Origin: Candidatus Thioglobus sp.
GTDB lineage: Bacteria; Pseudomonadota; Gammaproteobacteria; Arenicellales; UBA868
DNA: 48,192 bases
NCBI GenBank assembly: GCA_004212795.1
Contig: SHBR01000010.1
Coordinates: 1 to 48,192, forward strand
Direction of reading: 5' to 3'
The translations under genes and the position numbers were made by a program. The notes under the pieces were generated by a model. It did no database searches and was not told the origin of the DNA. It saw only the letters and a program-made list of their open reading frames with translations. This document shows positions 8,613 to 18,276 of the stretch, in pieces; positions within the stretch are counted from its first letter, which is position 1, and each line of letters begins with the position of its first letter.

Positions 8613-9269
8613 ATGTCTTATCTTATGGATGTAGCAATGCGGTGGGGTCATGTCGTATTTGGCGTAACTTGGATTGGTCTGCTCTACTACTTCAACTTTG
8701 TTCAAACAGAATACGTAAAAGAAGCAGATGACGGCGCAAAAGCGGATGTCATGGCAAAACTGGCGCCACGAGCGCTCTGGTGGTTTCGCTGGGCGGCGAT
8801 GTTCACCTTCCTGTCAGGGCTGATTCTGCTCGGCTATATCTTACATATGCGGCTAAGTCTTGCGATTGCGCTTGGCGCGCTGATGGGTACTCTGATGATG
8901 CTCAATGTCTGGCTTATTATTTGGCCGAACCAAAAAATCGTCATTGGGCTTGATCAAGGTGACAAAGCCGTAGCCGGTCCAAAGGCGGCCTTGGCGTCTC
9001 GAACGAATACACTATTCTCCCTGCCCATGCTTTACTTCATGGTAGCGTCTGCTCACGCGGCACCGATGGCCAACGGTGGACTCCTTGGCGGCGTTGGAGA
9101 AATTGCGATGAGCAGTCTCGCACTTGTAATCGGACTTGTTATCATCGCGCTAATTGAGATCAACGCCATCTGGGGAAAAATGAACGGTGCGATTGCATCG
9201 GTCAAAGCAGTCATTACCTCATCCGTCGTACTCACAGCTGTAATGACGGGAATTGTGTATTACGTTTAA
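8613..9269 (+). CDS. PuuD-type urate hydroxylase membrane domain, stand-alone
   Basis: The 218-residue membrane protein has about five to six hydrophobic segments and begins with RWGHVVFGVTWIGLLYYFNF, followed by LAPRALWWFRWAAMFTFLSG. These match the N-terminal membrane part of PuuD-type urate hydroxylases. Full PuuD is longer and ends in a cytochrome c domain with CxxCH; none is present here, so this is a membrane-domain-only relative. His13 and other polar residues in the membrane may bind a cofactor, but this is inference. GTGGAGAG lies about 9 bases before the ATG. The gene is closed by a strong terminator and has no purine-degradation neighbours. Confidence 0.75.
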   Translation: MSYLMDVAMRWGHVVFGVTWIGLLYYFNFVQTEYVKEADDGAKADVMAKLAPRALWWFRWAAMFTFLSGLILLGYILHMRLSLAIALGALMGTLMMLNVWLIIWPNQKIVIGLDQGDKAVAGPKAALASRTNTLFSLPMLYFMVASAHAAPMANGGLLGGVGEIAMSSLALVIGLVIIALIEINAIWGKMNGAIASVKAVITSSVVLTAVMTGIVYYV

Positions 9270-9296
9270 GCACGCGTACCTGTCGTAGACCACGAT

Positions 9297-9324
9297 AAAA
9301 AGGGCGCTCTTGCGCCCTTTTTTT
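9297..9324. terminator. Rho-independent terminator, likely bidirectional
   Basis: GGGCGC (9302-9307) pairs with GCGCCC (9312-9317) around a TCTT loop, with A5 before and T7 after. It sits between two convergent genes, the PuuD-like gene on plus and the hydrolase gene on minus, and can serve both strands. Confidence 0.9.
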
Positions 9325-9371
9325 GGGGTAATCTTTAACCGCAACCGGCTGTTTGCGGTGTTATCCAAGCC

Positions 9372-10412
9372 TCAGTCCGCACGGCTAATTTGGCCCAAAA
9401 ACCAAGCAAAGCCCCTGAGTAATCGATAAACTTCGAAAAATTTTCTCATCGAAATATCGGAATTCCCGTGAGTTAGAAGTTCGCTCACGCAAAGGAAATA
9501 AGGTAGTTTTTGCCGATTGAATCGCTGCGCAAGACGTTTGGCCTCTCCAGAGGGAATGATTCGATCATGGCGTCCGTGCAATATAAATACCGGTGACATG
9601 TCGTGAGGAAAATCACCCTCAAGTCGGTATCCTGACCACTGGTTATCTAAGTGATCCAATATTTTTAAATAAAAATCATCACAATAATCTGCGTCAGTGA
9701 GTCGATCATAGATCCCGGCTTGAAGGGAATCCGTCAGATCAAACAAATCACAAAGTGGATTAAGCGCTTTTGTATTCAGAGCGGATGACTCGACCGCCCA
9801 CTTCAACGCATCGCCCTCTGCGGAATTACCAGGTTCGGTTTCAAGAAGGTAACTCCGAGAAATAATCAGTTTTCCGTAAGGATCGGCTCGCTTTGCTTTT
9901 ATCAAAAAAGACGCAACGCTTTCAATATCAGAATAACCACCAATGATCCCCACCCCTTTCAGGCGCGTGCCCAGCGAACCTTGTCGGGCAATATCCAGAG
10001 CAAATACGCTCGAAAAAGAAACTGACATCAAAGCAACGTTCTCAGTCACCACCAGACTCGACTCATTGACCAGTATTTCGACCAAGTCCCGAACCTCATG
10101 AGACTGGCCAGAAGTCACCCTCAACGATCGGATGCTTGGGATATCTGGAACAATGACGCGTAACCCGGCAGCACAAAGTGCACTTGCAAGCTGGCGCATG
10201 CGACGATCTTCACGGCCGTGGATTGCGAGTCCTGGGATAAAAATCACCGACGCTTTCGGCGGTTTTCTGGGATCGTAAATATCCAGAGGATAGCCCGCAT
10301 GAAAAACGGTCTTTGGCGAAGGATTATTCTGATGTCGATTAAATGCAGATAAAAGCCGGACGGCTGCTGCCCAATCAAACGCAACTGCTTCAGAATGTGG
10401 TGAAAGGTGCAT
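9372..10412 (-). CDS. Alpha/beta hydrolase
   Basis: The ATG at 10412 is preferred; an in-frame TTG lies two codons upstream. VIFIPGLAIHG is the oxyanion-loop region. MSVSFSS (about residues 142-148) holds the likely nucleophile serine in an S-x-S-x-S variant of the G-x-S-x-G elbow. HGRHDRIIP supplies the acid and LLTHGN the histidine, so the triad looks complete. No signal peptide or membrane anchor is seen, so it should act in the cytoplasm on an ester or similar bond; the substrate is unknown. It is 29 bases downstream of the VOC gene and probably in the same operon. Confidence 0.85.
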   Translation of the reverse strand: MHLSPHSEAVAFDWAAAVRLLSAFNRHQNNPSPKTVFHAGYPLDIYDPRKPPKASVIFIPGLAIHGREDRRMRQLASALCAAGLRVIVPDIPSIRSLRVTSGQSHEVRDLVEILVNESSLVVTENVALMSVSFSSVFALDIARQGSLGTRLKGVGIIGGYSDIESVASFLIKAKRADPYGKLIISRSYLLETEPGNSAEGDALKWAVESSALNTKALNPLCDLFDLTDSLQAGIYDRLTDADYCDDFYLKILDHLDNQWSGYRLEGDFPHDMSPVFILHGRHDRIIPSGEAKRLAQRFNRQKLPYFLCVSELLTHGNSDISMRKFFEVYRLLRGFAWFLGQISRAD

Positions 10413-10441
10413 GCTCAAAACCAGATCAATTGGAAAATTGA

Positions 10442-11095
10442 TTAAAGCTTGATGACACCTTTAGGCGTTGTAAATTCTGCCGTTAATTTAACCTGACCGT
10501 CTTTTGCCGGATCGCAGGTAAATACCGATGACAGCCCCAACTTGTTGATGACCAATTGGATATTGTTAGCGTCAGGCGCGTGTCCTGTCAGCGTGAGCAA
10601 TTGCACCGGACTTGCCAACATCGCGTCAGTAGGATGTTTATCAGACTGCCACTGAATAACGTGCGGTAATAACCCATCAGCGATGCAGCGCCCGTCAGTG
10701 GAAAATGCAAACTGCCAGGCGAGATCGCCTCTGGACATTGATCGAACGTTGCTTTGAGCGTAATCATCTAAACTGCCAATCATCTCAATATTTTGGGTAC
10801 GAGCGACCCACGTAATAAGCTTTGGTTGATCTCTAAGGGATAAACGGGTTTTCTCCTCATCAAGTGAAAACCATCGAGGCCACGCGGCAGGGGCGGCGTT
10901 TGGATTGATCGCAATTACCTCAAGATAAACCGTTCCACCCAGATGCATCAGCGCATTGTGGGTGCCCATATTTGGATGTTCGCCTCCAGGATGAGGGCGT
11001 TGGCCAAACAAATCGCCAATAAAATCGCAGCCCTGATCCAGAGTTTCTGCGCCTATTACGAGATGATCTAACTCACAGTTCATTTTTTTATTCAC
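10442..11095 (-). CDS. VOC-superfamily protein (glyoxalase-like domain)
   Basis: The 217-residue protein begins CELDHLVIGAETLDQGCDFI and continues with GTHNALMHLGGTVYLEVIAI, the pattern of the Glyoxalase_3-like VOC fold. His and Glu residues in DHLVIGA and YLEVIAI are at the positions that bind metal in VOC enzymes. The substrate is unknown. It precedes the hydrolase gene on the same strand, so the two may work on one substrate. Its upstream region also carries the terminator of hppA. Confidence 0.82.
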   Translation of the reverse strand: MNKKMNCELDHLVIGAETLDQGCDFIGDLFGQRPHPGGEHPNMGTHNALMHLGGTVYLEVIAINPNAAPAAWPRWFSLDEEKTRLSLRDQPKLITWVARTQNIEMIGSLDDYAQSNVRSMSRGDLAWQFAFSTDGRCIADGLLPHVIQWQSDKHPTDAMLASPVQLLTLTGHAPDANNIQLVINKLGLSSVFTCDPAKDGQVKLTAEFTTPKGVIKL

Positions 11096-11169
11096 TCGAA
11101 AATACTCTTCAGTTTTGTGACTGAGTTTCTCCCAACTGACTATTTTGACTATTGCCTGATTCGTTATAA

Positions 11170-11198
11170 AAAAAGGCCGGCATTTCGCCGGCCTTTTT
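11170..11198 (-). terminator. Rho-independent terminator of hppA
   Basis: A perfect 12-base stem, AAAAAGGCCGGC paired with GCCGGCCTTTTT, encloses an ATTTC loop. It lies 38 bases beyond the hppA stop in the minus direction, where its A/T arms give the T-run. Confidence 0.9.
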
Positions 11199-11236
11199 CA
11201 CAACAATAACAACGATGGTAATCAACTCATGCTGAG

Positions 11237-13252
11237 TTAGCCTAGCAATGGAGCGATCACCAGTGAAACAATGGCCATAACGTTAATCAAGATATTCATC
11301 GCGGGACCCGAAGTATCTTTAAACGGATCACCAACCGTATCGCCCACAACAACCGCCTTATGCACATCAGAGCCTTTTCCACCGAGGTTACCCTTTTCAA
11401 CGTATTTTTTAGCGTTATCCCAGGCACCGCCCGCATTCGCCATGGTCAATGCGAGCAACACGCAGCCCAACAGTGCGCCACCGAGCATGCCGCCTAAAGC
11501 TGCGGGCCCTAAAGTGAAGCCGACCACAACTGGTGCGCCAACCGCAAGAACGCCAGGTGGCACCATTCGCTTGAGCGCTGCTGTTGTTGCAATCTCCACG
11601 CATCGATCAGTATCGGGTTCTCCGGTCCCCTCAAGAAGGCCGGGAATTTCTTTAAACTGCCGACGAATTTCTCGAATCATATCGAATGCCGCATCCCCGA
11701 CTGCTGTCATGGTCATACTGCTAACAAGAAACGGGAAAATGCCGCCCAGAAACATGCCCGCCAGCACGATGGGGTCGTTAATTTGCAAACTGAAGTCAGA
11801 AACATGCAAAGCAACCGTTTCTATATAGGCAGAGATAATCGCTAACGCCGCAAGCGCAGCCGCGCCAATCGCAAAACCCTTACCAATAGCAGCGGTTGTG
11901 TTACCCAGCTCGTCCAAAGTATCGGTAATCTCACGAACCTCTTCGCCCAGCCCAGCCATTTCTGCAATACCGCCGGCGTTATCTGCGACCGGACCGTAGG
12001 CATCAATCGCCATCGTGATACCTACCGTGCCCAACATGCCAACAGCCGCAATACCAACGCCGTAAAGGCCGGCTAAATGGCTTGAAACAAGAATAATGGC
12101 GCACAACACCAAAACCGGCACAACCACCGACTGCATACCAACCGAAAGGCCCGCGATCATCACGGTTGCCGGTCCAGTCTCTCCGGCACCCGCGATCTTT
12201 CTGACGGGACTGCCTGCCGTGTAATACTCAGTCACCAGTCCAATGATGATACCGCCGACTGCGCCAACAACAACTGCCCACCAAATATTTAAACTCACAT
12301 CTGACCAGTAAACCAGAGCCAGTGCAGCAATAATAAATATAACGGTTGATCCAATAGTTCCGGTTCGAAGCGCTTTATCAGGCGCGCTACCGGACGATCC
12401 CTTCACGATCGCAATTCCTGCGAGCGAGCACAAAAGACCGACCGATGCTAATGCGAGCGGCATAAACATGAGCTTGGATTGATCGCCGTTTGCAAGAAGG
12501 CCAAGGACTTCGGGGGTCAGTGTTGCGGCAATCGCGATTGAAGCAATAATAGCGCCACAGTAGGATTCGAAAATATCCGAGCCCATTCCGGCCACATCAC
12601 CCACATTGTCACCCACATTGTCTGCGATCACACCAGGGTTACGAGGATCATCTTCCGGAATGCCGGCTTCAACCTTGCCCACAAGATCAGCGCCAACGTC
12701 AGCGCTCTTGGTGAAAATACCGCCCCCGACTCGGGAGAAAAGTGCAACGGATGACGCTCCCATTCCAAAGCCATGAATCACATGAGCCGTATGGGGATCA
12801 CCTCCAAAAGCCAGATAAAGTGCGCCGAGGCCCAGCAAACCCATCGCCGCGACTGTAAGGCCCATGATTGACCCGCCAAAAAACGCGACGGTCAGCGCTG
12901 CCGACGCACCGTTTTCGGCTGCAGCGGTTGTTGTCCGAACATTTGCCCTGGTGGCGGTGTACATCCCAATGTAGCCAGCGGATGCAGACGCGAGAGCGCC
13001 GACGAAAAAAGCCACTGCTGTTTTCCAACCGAGATCTGATATAAAAATCAGGGCGCCAACCACAATGACAAAAATGGCGAGATAGGAATACTCCCGACGC
13101 ATAAACACCATTGCGCCTCGATGAATCTTTTCGCCAATGTCGACAACCTTCCCGCTGCCAGGCGAATACGATAAAACCGACCGATACACTATAAATGCCG
13201 CTAGCAAACCAACGACACCCAAAACAACAGGAATCAGAGCAATAGAAGACAT
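11237..13252 (-). CDS. hppA: Membrane ion-pumping pyrophosphatase, potassium-dependent type
   Basis: The ATG at 13252 is chosen because GGGAG lies 5 bases before it; the frame stays open further upstream. The 671-residue protein has many hydrophobic segments and the PPi/Mg signature [11 protein letters not shown], then [22 protein letters not shown] puts Ala454 and Gly457 where potassium-independent enzymes carry Lys and Thr, so this belongs to the potassium-dependent class. It splits pyrophosphate and pumps protons or sodium across the inner membrane; the sequence as I read it does not decide which ion. It is transcribed alone, with a terminator just downstream. Confidence 0.95.
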   Translation of the reverse strand: MSSIALIPVVLGVVGLLAAFIVYRSVLSYSPGSGKVVDIGEKIHRGAMVFMRREYSYLAIFVIVVGALIFISDLGWKTAVAFFVGALASASAGYIGMYTATRANVRTTTAAAENGASAALTVAFFGGSIMGLTVAAMGLLGLGALYLAFGGDPHTAHVIHGFGMGASSVALFSRVGGGIFTKSADVGADLVGKVEAGIPEDDPRNPGVIADNVGDNVGDVAGMGSDIFESYCGAIIASIAIAATLTPEVLGLLANGDQSKLMFMPLALASVGLLCSLAGIAIVKGSSGSAPDKALRTGTIGSTVIFIIAALALVYWSDVSLNIWWAVVVGAVGGIIIGLVTEYYTAGSPVRKIAGAGETGPATVMIAGLSVGMQSVVVPVLVLCAIILVSSHLAGLYGVGIAAVGMLGTVGITMAIDAYGPVADNAGGIAEMAGLGEEVREITDTLDELGNTTAAIGKGFAIGAAALAALAIISAYIETVALHVSDFSLQINDPIVLAGMFLGGIFPFLVSSMTMTAVGDAAFDMIREIRRQFKEIPGLLEGTGEPDTDRCVEIATTAALKRMVPPGVLAVGAPVVVGFTLGPAALGGMLGGALLGCVLLALTMANAGGAWDNAKKYVEKGNLGGKGSDVHKAVVVGDTVGDPFKDTSGPAMNILINVMAIVSLVIAPLLG

Positions 13253-13288
13253 GGCTACTCCCAGATAGACATTAAATCGCCAAACTAA

Positions 13289-13304
13289 GGGCCCCTGTGG
13301 GCCC
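13289..13304 (-). promoter_or_regulatory. GC-rich hairpin in the hppA leader
   Basis: GGGCCC at 13289-13294 and again at 13299-13304 pair around a CTGT loop. The element lies 37-52 bases ahead of the hppA ATG in AT-rich surroundings. No U-run follows, so it is more likely a leader RNA structure than a terminator. Its function is unknown. Confidence 0.4.
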
Positions 13305-13489
13305 ACGACGGCGCCGATGTTATCATAAATATCAGCGCTTTACGCCTGATCTATCGATAAATTAAGCTTATTAAGAATCATGTCGGTACCGGTTGAAGCG
13401 CTATTTGGATCCGCCTTTCAACCCAAAACGCAAAACTTAAAACAGATTGCAGCCAAACGACATCCAAAGTACCGAAAACAAGTTAAAAC

Positions 13490-14392
13490 CTATTTTCGTC
13501 TTCGAGCTCTCGGGTGCGCCTTATCATAGACTTTTGCGAGATGCTGAAAATCGAGATGGGTATAGACTTGTGTCGTTGAGATATCAGAATGGCCCAATAA
13601 CTCCTGGACCGCCCTTAAATCTGAGCTTGACTCCAGCAGATGGCTTGCAAAAGAGTGTCGCAACATATGCGGATGCACGGATCGATCAAGTCCTTGGCGC
13701 CTGGCCCAGTACTCAACTCTTTTTTGGATCGCGCGCGCTCCCAACCGGTTGCCAAATCGGCTGACAAAGAGCGCTTTCTCTTCAATATTAGAAACCAGCG
13801 CTTGTCGCCTCTGAAGCCACGATTTAATCGCCGTAATCGCATACCGGCCTACCGGCACTATTCGGGTCTTGCCACCTTTCCCCAGGATCGTCATTGTCTT
13901 GTCCGCAAGATCAATATCACAGACGTTGCTGCGTTCAATCTCGGAGAGACGCAATCCTGAGGAGTACAGTAGTTCGAGGATAGCCCGGTCACGGAAGGTT
14001 AAGTCAGAATCAGGAGTGATCATGACTAACTGCGCCGCTTGCTCAATATTCAGCGTACGAGGCAACTTGCGCTCACCACGAGGTGTCGAAATACCTTCAA
14101 AAGGGTTTGTCTTGCCTTCACCCTCACGAATTAAGAATTTGTAAAACGACCGCGTCGCTGAGAGCGTGCGGGCAATTGATCGACTCGACAGATTCAAATG
14201 ACGGAGACCGGCCGCAAACAGTCTGGCCTGGGGTGGGGCCAATCGAGCGATGTTCTGGATTTTTCGCTGCACAGCAAATTCCTGAAGACGAAGAAGATCA
14301 ATACGGTAAGCTGATACCGTGTGATCAGATACGCGACGCTCAAACTTAAGATGATCAAGAAAACGGTCGATGAGGGGTTGAATTGGAGTCAT
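13490..14392 (-). CDS. xerC: Site-specific tyrosine recombinase XerC
   Basis: The 300-residue protein has the N-terminal SAM-like DNA-binding domain and a C-terminal catalytic domain with the full set of active residues: Arg148 (SSGLRLSE), Lys172 (GKGGKTR), His242 and Arg245 (HMLRHSFA), His268 (LLGHSDI) and nucleophile Tyr277 (TQVYTHLD). XerC and XerD resolve chromosome dimers at dif during division. Its place after DUF484 and dapF is the classical gammaproteobacterial order, which supports XerC over XerD or a phage integrase. It starts 10 bases after the DUF484 stop. Confidence 0.95.
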   Translation of the reverse strand: MTPIQPLIDRFLDHLKFERRVSDHTVSAYRIDLLRLQEFAVQRKIQNIARLAPPQARLFAAGLRHLNLSSRSIARTLSATRSFYKFLIREGEGKTNPFEGISTPRGERKLPRTLNIEQAAQLVMITPDSDLTFRDRAILELLYSSGLRLSEIERSNVCDIDLADKTMTILGKGGKTRIVPVGRYAITAIKSWLQRRQALVSNIEEKALFVSRFGNRLGARAIQKRVEYWARRQGLDRSVHPHMLRHSFASHLLESSSDLRAVQELLGHSDISTTQVYTHLDFQHLAKVYDKAHPRARRRK

Positions 14393-14402
14393 CGGGGCCT
14401 GC

Positions 14403-15119
14403 CTAGGCTAACCTAAACCGCTGAGTTGTGGCGCTTAAAAGGCCACCGAGCCCCTCGAGCAGAACAGTATCCATATCAGGTCGATAGTGGTCCCGATTCT
14501 CGGCGACTAAAACAATCCAACCGATCAATGAGTGCTCCGCGGTCAGCATCGGCAAAACAGCGCAAGACCCCGGATGGGGAAAAGTGTCATTTTTGAGTAA
14601 TGAAATCAAAAGATCAGAGACTGGAGCCTCAATTAAGCATCGCTTGCCCGCGAGTCGTTTAATGAGCGCCTCAGTTCGACTATCGTCGCGTGAAATCATA
14701 TGCTCAACAGAAAGCGCTGGCCACATTTTCCCATCCAGCAGTCGAATATCCACACCCCCCAGATCAAACTCTGCCTGCAAAAGGCTCGGCAGTGTTTCGA
14801 GCAACAGTTGGAGATCGTCGCATCTCGCAATTAATTCAAAACATTTTTGTAATCGCTGTTGTAGCCGGGTGTTATCTAGGGCGGCATTAACCAGTCCCTT
14901 AAGATTTTTTCGCTCGATGGTTAATTGATCTCTCAGCGCAACCACCTGGCGCTCAAGCAAAGATACCGTCCGCCCTCGTGCAGAGTGAGGAATAACAAGC
15001 TCGGTTAATAACGCCAAATGACGTTCGAAAAAATCAGGGTGGGCGCGTAAAAAATCAGAGACCTCAGCCTCTGTGAACCCCATGACGTCGCTTTTTTGTT
15101 TTGAATCGACAGGATTCAT
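14403..15119 (-). CDS. DUF484 family protein
   Basis: The 238-residue protein starts EAEVSDFLRAHPDFFERHLALLTELVIPHS, the hallmark of DUF484, then a short coiled helix (LLERQVVALRDQL) and a GAF-like domain (CAVLPMLTAEHSLIGWIVLVAE). Its ATG lies directly after the dapF stop. The biochemical role of DUF484 is unknown; its steady link with xerC and dapF is known for gammaproteobacteria. It is cytoplasmic by sequence. Confidence 0.93.
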   Translation of the reverse strand: MNPVDSKQKSDVMGFTEAEVSDFLRAHPDFFERHLALLTELVIPHSARGRTVSLLERQVVALRDQLTIERKNLKGLVNAALDNTRLQQRLQKCFELIARCDDLQLLLETLPSLLQAEFDLGGVDIRLLDGKMWPALSVEHMISRDDSRTEALIKRLAGKRCLIEAPVSDLLISLLKNDTFPHPGSCAVLPMLTAEHSLIGWIVLVAENRDHYRPDMDTVLLEGLGGLLSATTQRFRLA

Positions 15120-15120
15120 A

Positions 15121-15960
15121 TCAGTCGAGACCCCAAACCCCTTGAAAAACAGTTGTCGTTGGGCCAGTCATCCAAACAGGTCCGCTGCCTGGCCAAGACA
15201 TTGTTAGTCTTCCGCCAGGGAGAGTAACCGTCACCGACTCCTCGATTCTGCCCCAACGGTGTGCCACAGCCACTGCGGCACAGGCGCCACTACCGCACGC
15301 AAGTGTCTCACCAACACCCCGTTCCCAGACCCGCAATCGCAGTTGATCTCGATCGGCAATCTCTAAAAATCCAACGTTGGCGTTCTCGGGAAAAGCAGCG
15401 TGGCATTCGATTGCCGATCCAATCTCGGCAACCGGCGCAATACTTACATCATCAACTAGCATTACGGCGTGGGGATTACCCATCGAAACAGCGCCTACCC
15501 GAAAAGATTGATCCTTAATTTCAAGATCGTAATAGTCTTGCTGACTCTGGGAGATAAGTGGAATGTCGCGCGGCTCGAAATTGGGTGCATCGAGTGCTGC
15601 GCTTACTACACCTTTCTCTTGCATCTTGAGTTTGAATTGAGTGCTGTGGGTTTGAATGTGAATCGACTCTCGCGAGGTCAATCCCTGGTCCCGAAGAAAC
15701 TCGCCCAAGCATCTTGCCCCATTACCGCACTGACCTGACTCACTGCCATCGGTGTTAAAAACACGCATCAGAAAATCTGCCTCCCCATCGGCAGGCTGCA
15801 CCAGGATTATCTGGTCACACCCAACACCATGATGACGATCTGCTAGCTGCCTAGCTTGTTCGACGCTTAACTCGATGGACTCATCAATACCGTTGAGCAT
15901 GACAAAGTCATTGCCCAGAGAGTGCATTTTAGTAAATCGTAAACGACGTTCTAGGGTCAC
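15121..15960 (-). CDS. dapF: Diaminopimelate epimerase
   Basis: The 279-residue enzyme interconverts LL- and meso-diaminopimelate for lysine and peptidoglycan synthesis. FTKMHSLGNDFV opens the protein. The two catalytic cysteines are Cys78 in SGQCGNGARC and Cys222 in ETLACGSGAC. The start is a GTG at 15960; it leaves only eight residues before the conserved FTKMH, the usual length. It heads a dapF, DUF484, xerC operon. Confidence 0.97.
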   Translation of the reverse strand: MTLERRLRFTKMHSLGNDFVMLNGIDESIELSVEQARQLADRHHGVGCDQIILVQPADGEADFLMRVFNTDGSESGQCGNGARCLGEFLRDQGLTSRESIHIQTHSTQFKLKMQEKGVVSAALDAPNFEPRDIPLISQSQQDYYDLEIKDQSFRVGAVSMGNPHAVMLVDDVSIAPVAEIGSAIECHAAFPENANVGFLEIADRDQLRLRVWERGVGETLACGSGACAAVAVAHRWGRIEESVTVTLPGGRLTMSWPGSGPVWMTGPTTTVFQGVWGLD

Positions 15961-16041
15961 GAAATGAGTTCTTTTGGCAAAGACATATTAAGGATAAGGC
16001 TGTAATAGCCGACTAACCGACGCCCGGTCAATCGATAAAAT

Positions 16042-16869
16042 TTATTCGTCATGATCCGCGGGACAAAAAGACAGCCAGTCGATTTCAGCATCAGCAATAG
16101 CAACAAACCAGGGGTTTAGAATATTTTCTTTGTTGTACCGTAGGACGAGTCCGTTACAGTCCAGAAGTTGTCCACCCGCTTCATCCAAAATGCAATGTGA
16201 TGCACAGGTATCCCACTCGGATGTTGGAGCGAGTCTTGGATAAACATCGGCGTCGCCCTGCGCAAGCACGCAAACCTTCAACGCGCTGCCCATGCTCACA
16301 ATCTGAGGCTGGCAGCCACTAAATTCAGCCAGTCGCTCACGAAAGAACTCGACGGGCTTCCCCGAGTGAGAACGACTTGCAACCATCCGCGGCGATTTAG
16401 GATCGTACGCCGTCACCGACATTTCTTCAGGTGTTCCGGCGCCCTTTTGCCGCCACGCGCCTTGTCCTTCTGCCGCAAAATAACAAACATCAAGATAAGG
16501 ACAATAGACAACACCCAAAACAGGGCGGCCTTTTTCTGACAACCCGATATTCACGGTAAATTCCCCGTTGCGACTAATAAACTCTTTGGTGCCATCGAGA
16601 GGATCCACGAGCCATACCCGATCACTTTCCAACCGAGTAAGGTCATCAAGATCATCTGACTCCTCAGAGACAATTGGAATGTCTGGTGTCAAGTTCTTCA
16701 AGCCCTCAACAATCACATGATGTGCCCGATGATCGGCAGTCGTCACCGGTGAGCCATCTGCTTTCTGGATAATCTCATATTCTTTTTCATACACGTCGAG
16801 AATCACTTCACCCGCTGCCTTAGCAAGTGCTATCACTGGCTCTACGGCTACAACATCTGATTTATTCAT
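16042..16869 (-). CDS. cysQ: 3'(2'),5'-bisphosphate nucleotidase CysQ
   Basis: The 275-residue phosphatase belongs to the lithium-sensitive inositol monophosphatase superfamily. SEESDD, DPLDGTKEF and SEWDTCASH are the metal-binding motifs in the expected order, and TKEFI and PVLGVVYCP mark the CysQ branch. It converts adenosine 3',5'-bisphosphate, a by-product of sulfate assimilation, to AMP. Its start overlaps the nudE stop by 8 bases, so the two are coupled; both clear nucleotide by-products. Confidence 0.95.
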   Translation of the reverse strand: MNKSDVVAVEPVIALAKAAGEVILDVYEKEYEIIQKADGSPVTTADHRAHHVIVEGLKNLTPDIPIVSEESDDLDDLTRLESDRVWLVDPLDGTKEFISRNGEFTVNIGLSEKGRPVLGVVYCPYLDVCYFAAEGQGAWRQKGAGTPEEMSVTAYDPKSPRMVASRSHSGKPVEFFRERLAEFSGCQPQIVSMGSALKVCVLAQGDADVYPRLAPTSEWDTCASHCILDEAGGQLLDCNGLVLRYNKENILNPWFVAIADAEIDWLSFCPADHDE

Positions 16870-17407
16870 TAATTAACTCTTCTGCAATTAAAAAAGTGGC
16901 AAGGACGCTTCTTGAATCTGCAAAATTTTCTTGTCGCCGAAGCACATCAAGATCCGCAAGTGGCCATGAAATTTTTTCAGGCGCTTCTGGCTCATCGCCG
17001 GGCAACGGTGCGCTAAAGAGCTCATCTGCCAGAAAGATATGGGTCTGATAGTTTGAATAAGCAGGTGTTAGCCCAACAGTCGCGAGGCGCTTAAAAGACT
17101 TTGCATCAAATCCTGTCTCCTCTCGCAATTCTCGTCTCGCGGCCGCTTCAGGCGCTTCTCCGTTATCGATCCTTCCCTTAACAAACCCGAGTTCGTATCG
17201 CTCCATTCCAACTGCAAACTCACGAATCAGCAACAACTGATCATTTTCGATTAACGGAACCACCATTACCGCGCCCTGGCCTGTGCTCATCAGCCTTTCA
17301 AACGTTCGCGCCTCACCATTGGCAAAATGAAGATCCACGCTTTCAATTGAAAAAAGACGGGTACTTGCCAGTACTTCTATATTTTGAATTTTAGGGTCTT
17401 CACTCAT
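16862..17407 (-). CDS. nudE: ADP-compounds Nudix hydrolase NudE
   Basis: The 181-residue protein carries a complete Nudix box spanning about residues 80-102: G-R-I-D-N-G-E, then REL-REE-TGF. VVPLIENDQLLLIREFAVGM and YELGFVKGRID match NudE of E. coli, which hydrolyses ADP-ribose, Ap3A and NADH. It overlaps cysQ and is divergent from yrfG, the neighbour of nudE in enterobacteria as well, which strengthens the assignment. Confidence 0.93.
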   Translation of the reverse strand: MSEDPKIQNIEVLASTRLFSIESVDLHFANGEARTFERLMSTGQGAVMVVPLIENDQLLLIREFAVGMERYELGFVKGRIDNGEAPEAAARRELREETGFDAKSFKRLATVGLTPAYSNYQTHIFLADELFSAPLPGDEPEAPEKISWPLADLDVLRRQENFADSRSVLATFLIAEELINE

Positions 17408-17589
17408 AAAGATATCTGGAAGCCAACGGTGAGTTCCGAGCTGGGGTCAATTATCTCATGGTACTGGACTTCATGACTTGGATATCTGCGCATCGAACAT
17501 GCGCAAACATAGGATTTTCCATGTCCGCTACGATATATTGCGCTAAGCCCTCATCACCCGAAATCACAAAAAACAACTCTAATTTCCCA

Positions 17590-18267
17590 ATGGTTGACTG
17601 GCAACAAATCGACAGCGTCTTTCTCGATCTCGACGGCACCCTGCTTGACCTTCGGTTCGATAATTTTTTTTGGACCGAGTTCATCCCAGCACGCTACGCA
17701 AAGCAGCACAAACTGCCAGCTGAAAAAGCCAAATCAGATCTAACCGCGTTGATGCAATCTCTTCAAGGCACGCTTGACTGGTACTGCATCGACTTCTGGA
17801 GCGAGCAACTTGATCTTGAAATCATTGTATTGAAAAAAGAAATGCGGGATCTCATCCGAGTAAGACCGAGCACAGAAGAATTTTTGTCTGAGCTTAGTAA
17901 AAGTAGGCATCGGGTCATTATGGCAACCAATGCTCACCCTGAAACTATTGCGCTAAAAATGGAACAGACCCAAATTTCTGATCGATTTGATCGAATCATC
18001 AGCTCCCATGAAATCGGATATCCAAAAGAGCATCAACAGTTCTGGAACAACCTCGCCCAGCTTGAAAAGTTCGATCCTCATCGGACGCTGTTTATTGATG
18101 ACAATTTAAGCGTCTTGCGCGCGGCGTGCGACTATGGCATTCAACATCTACTGGCAATCTGTAATCCGGACTCAACAAAAGGCGTGGTGGATACCGCAGA
18201 ATTTGAGAGTCTGGAGAGCTTTGAGATACTGACGGCTCAACTTTGCAAGAACACAAATCGCGACTAG
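17590..18267 (+). CDS. yrfG: HAD-family GMP/IMP nucleotidase YrfG
   Basis: The frame is open from 17458, but homology with E. coli YrfG begins at VDWQQIDSVFLDLDGTLLDL, so I choose the ATG at 17590 (225 residues). DLDGTLLD holds the nucleophile Asp, MATNAHP is motif II, and GYPKEHQ and LFIDDN supply motifs III and IV. HAD nucleotidases of this type dephosphorylate GMP or IMP. The tryptophan-rich LDWYCIDFWSEQL segment is diagnostic of the family. zapE follows after 9 bases, so the two probably share a transcript. Confidence 0.92.
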   Translation: MVDWQQIDSVFLDLDGTLLDLRFDNFFWTEFIPARYAKQHKLPAEKAKSDLTALMQSLQGTLDWYCIDFWSEQLDLEIIVLKKEMRDLIRVRPSTEEFLSELSKSRHRVIMATNAHPETIALKMEQTQISDRFDRIISSHEIGYPKEHQQFWNNLAQLEKFDPHRTLFIDDNLSVLRAACDYGIQHLLAICNPDSTKGVVDTAEFESLESFEILTAQLCKNTNRD

Positions 18268-18276
18268 GTTCATATT

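Noticed and set aside
11271-11828. 185-codon frame antisense to hppA
   Set aside because: Low-complexity Pro/Ser/Thr product expected from the reverse of a membrane protein gene.
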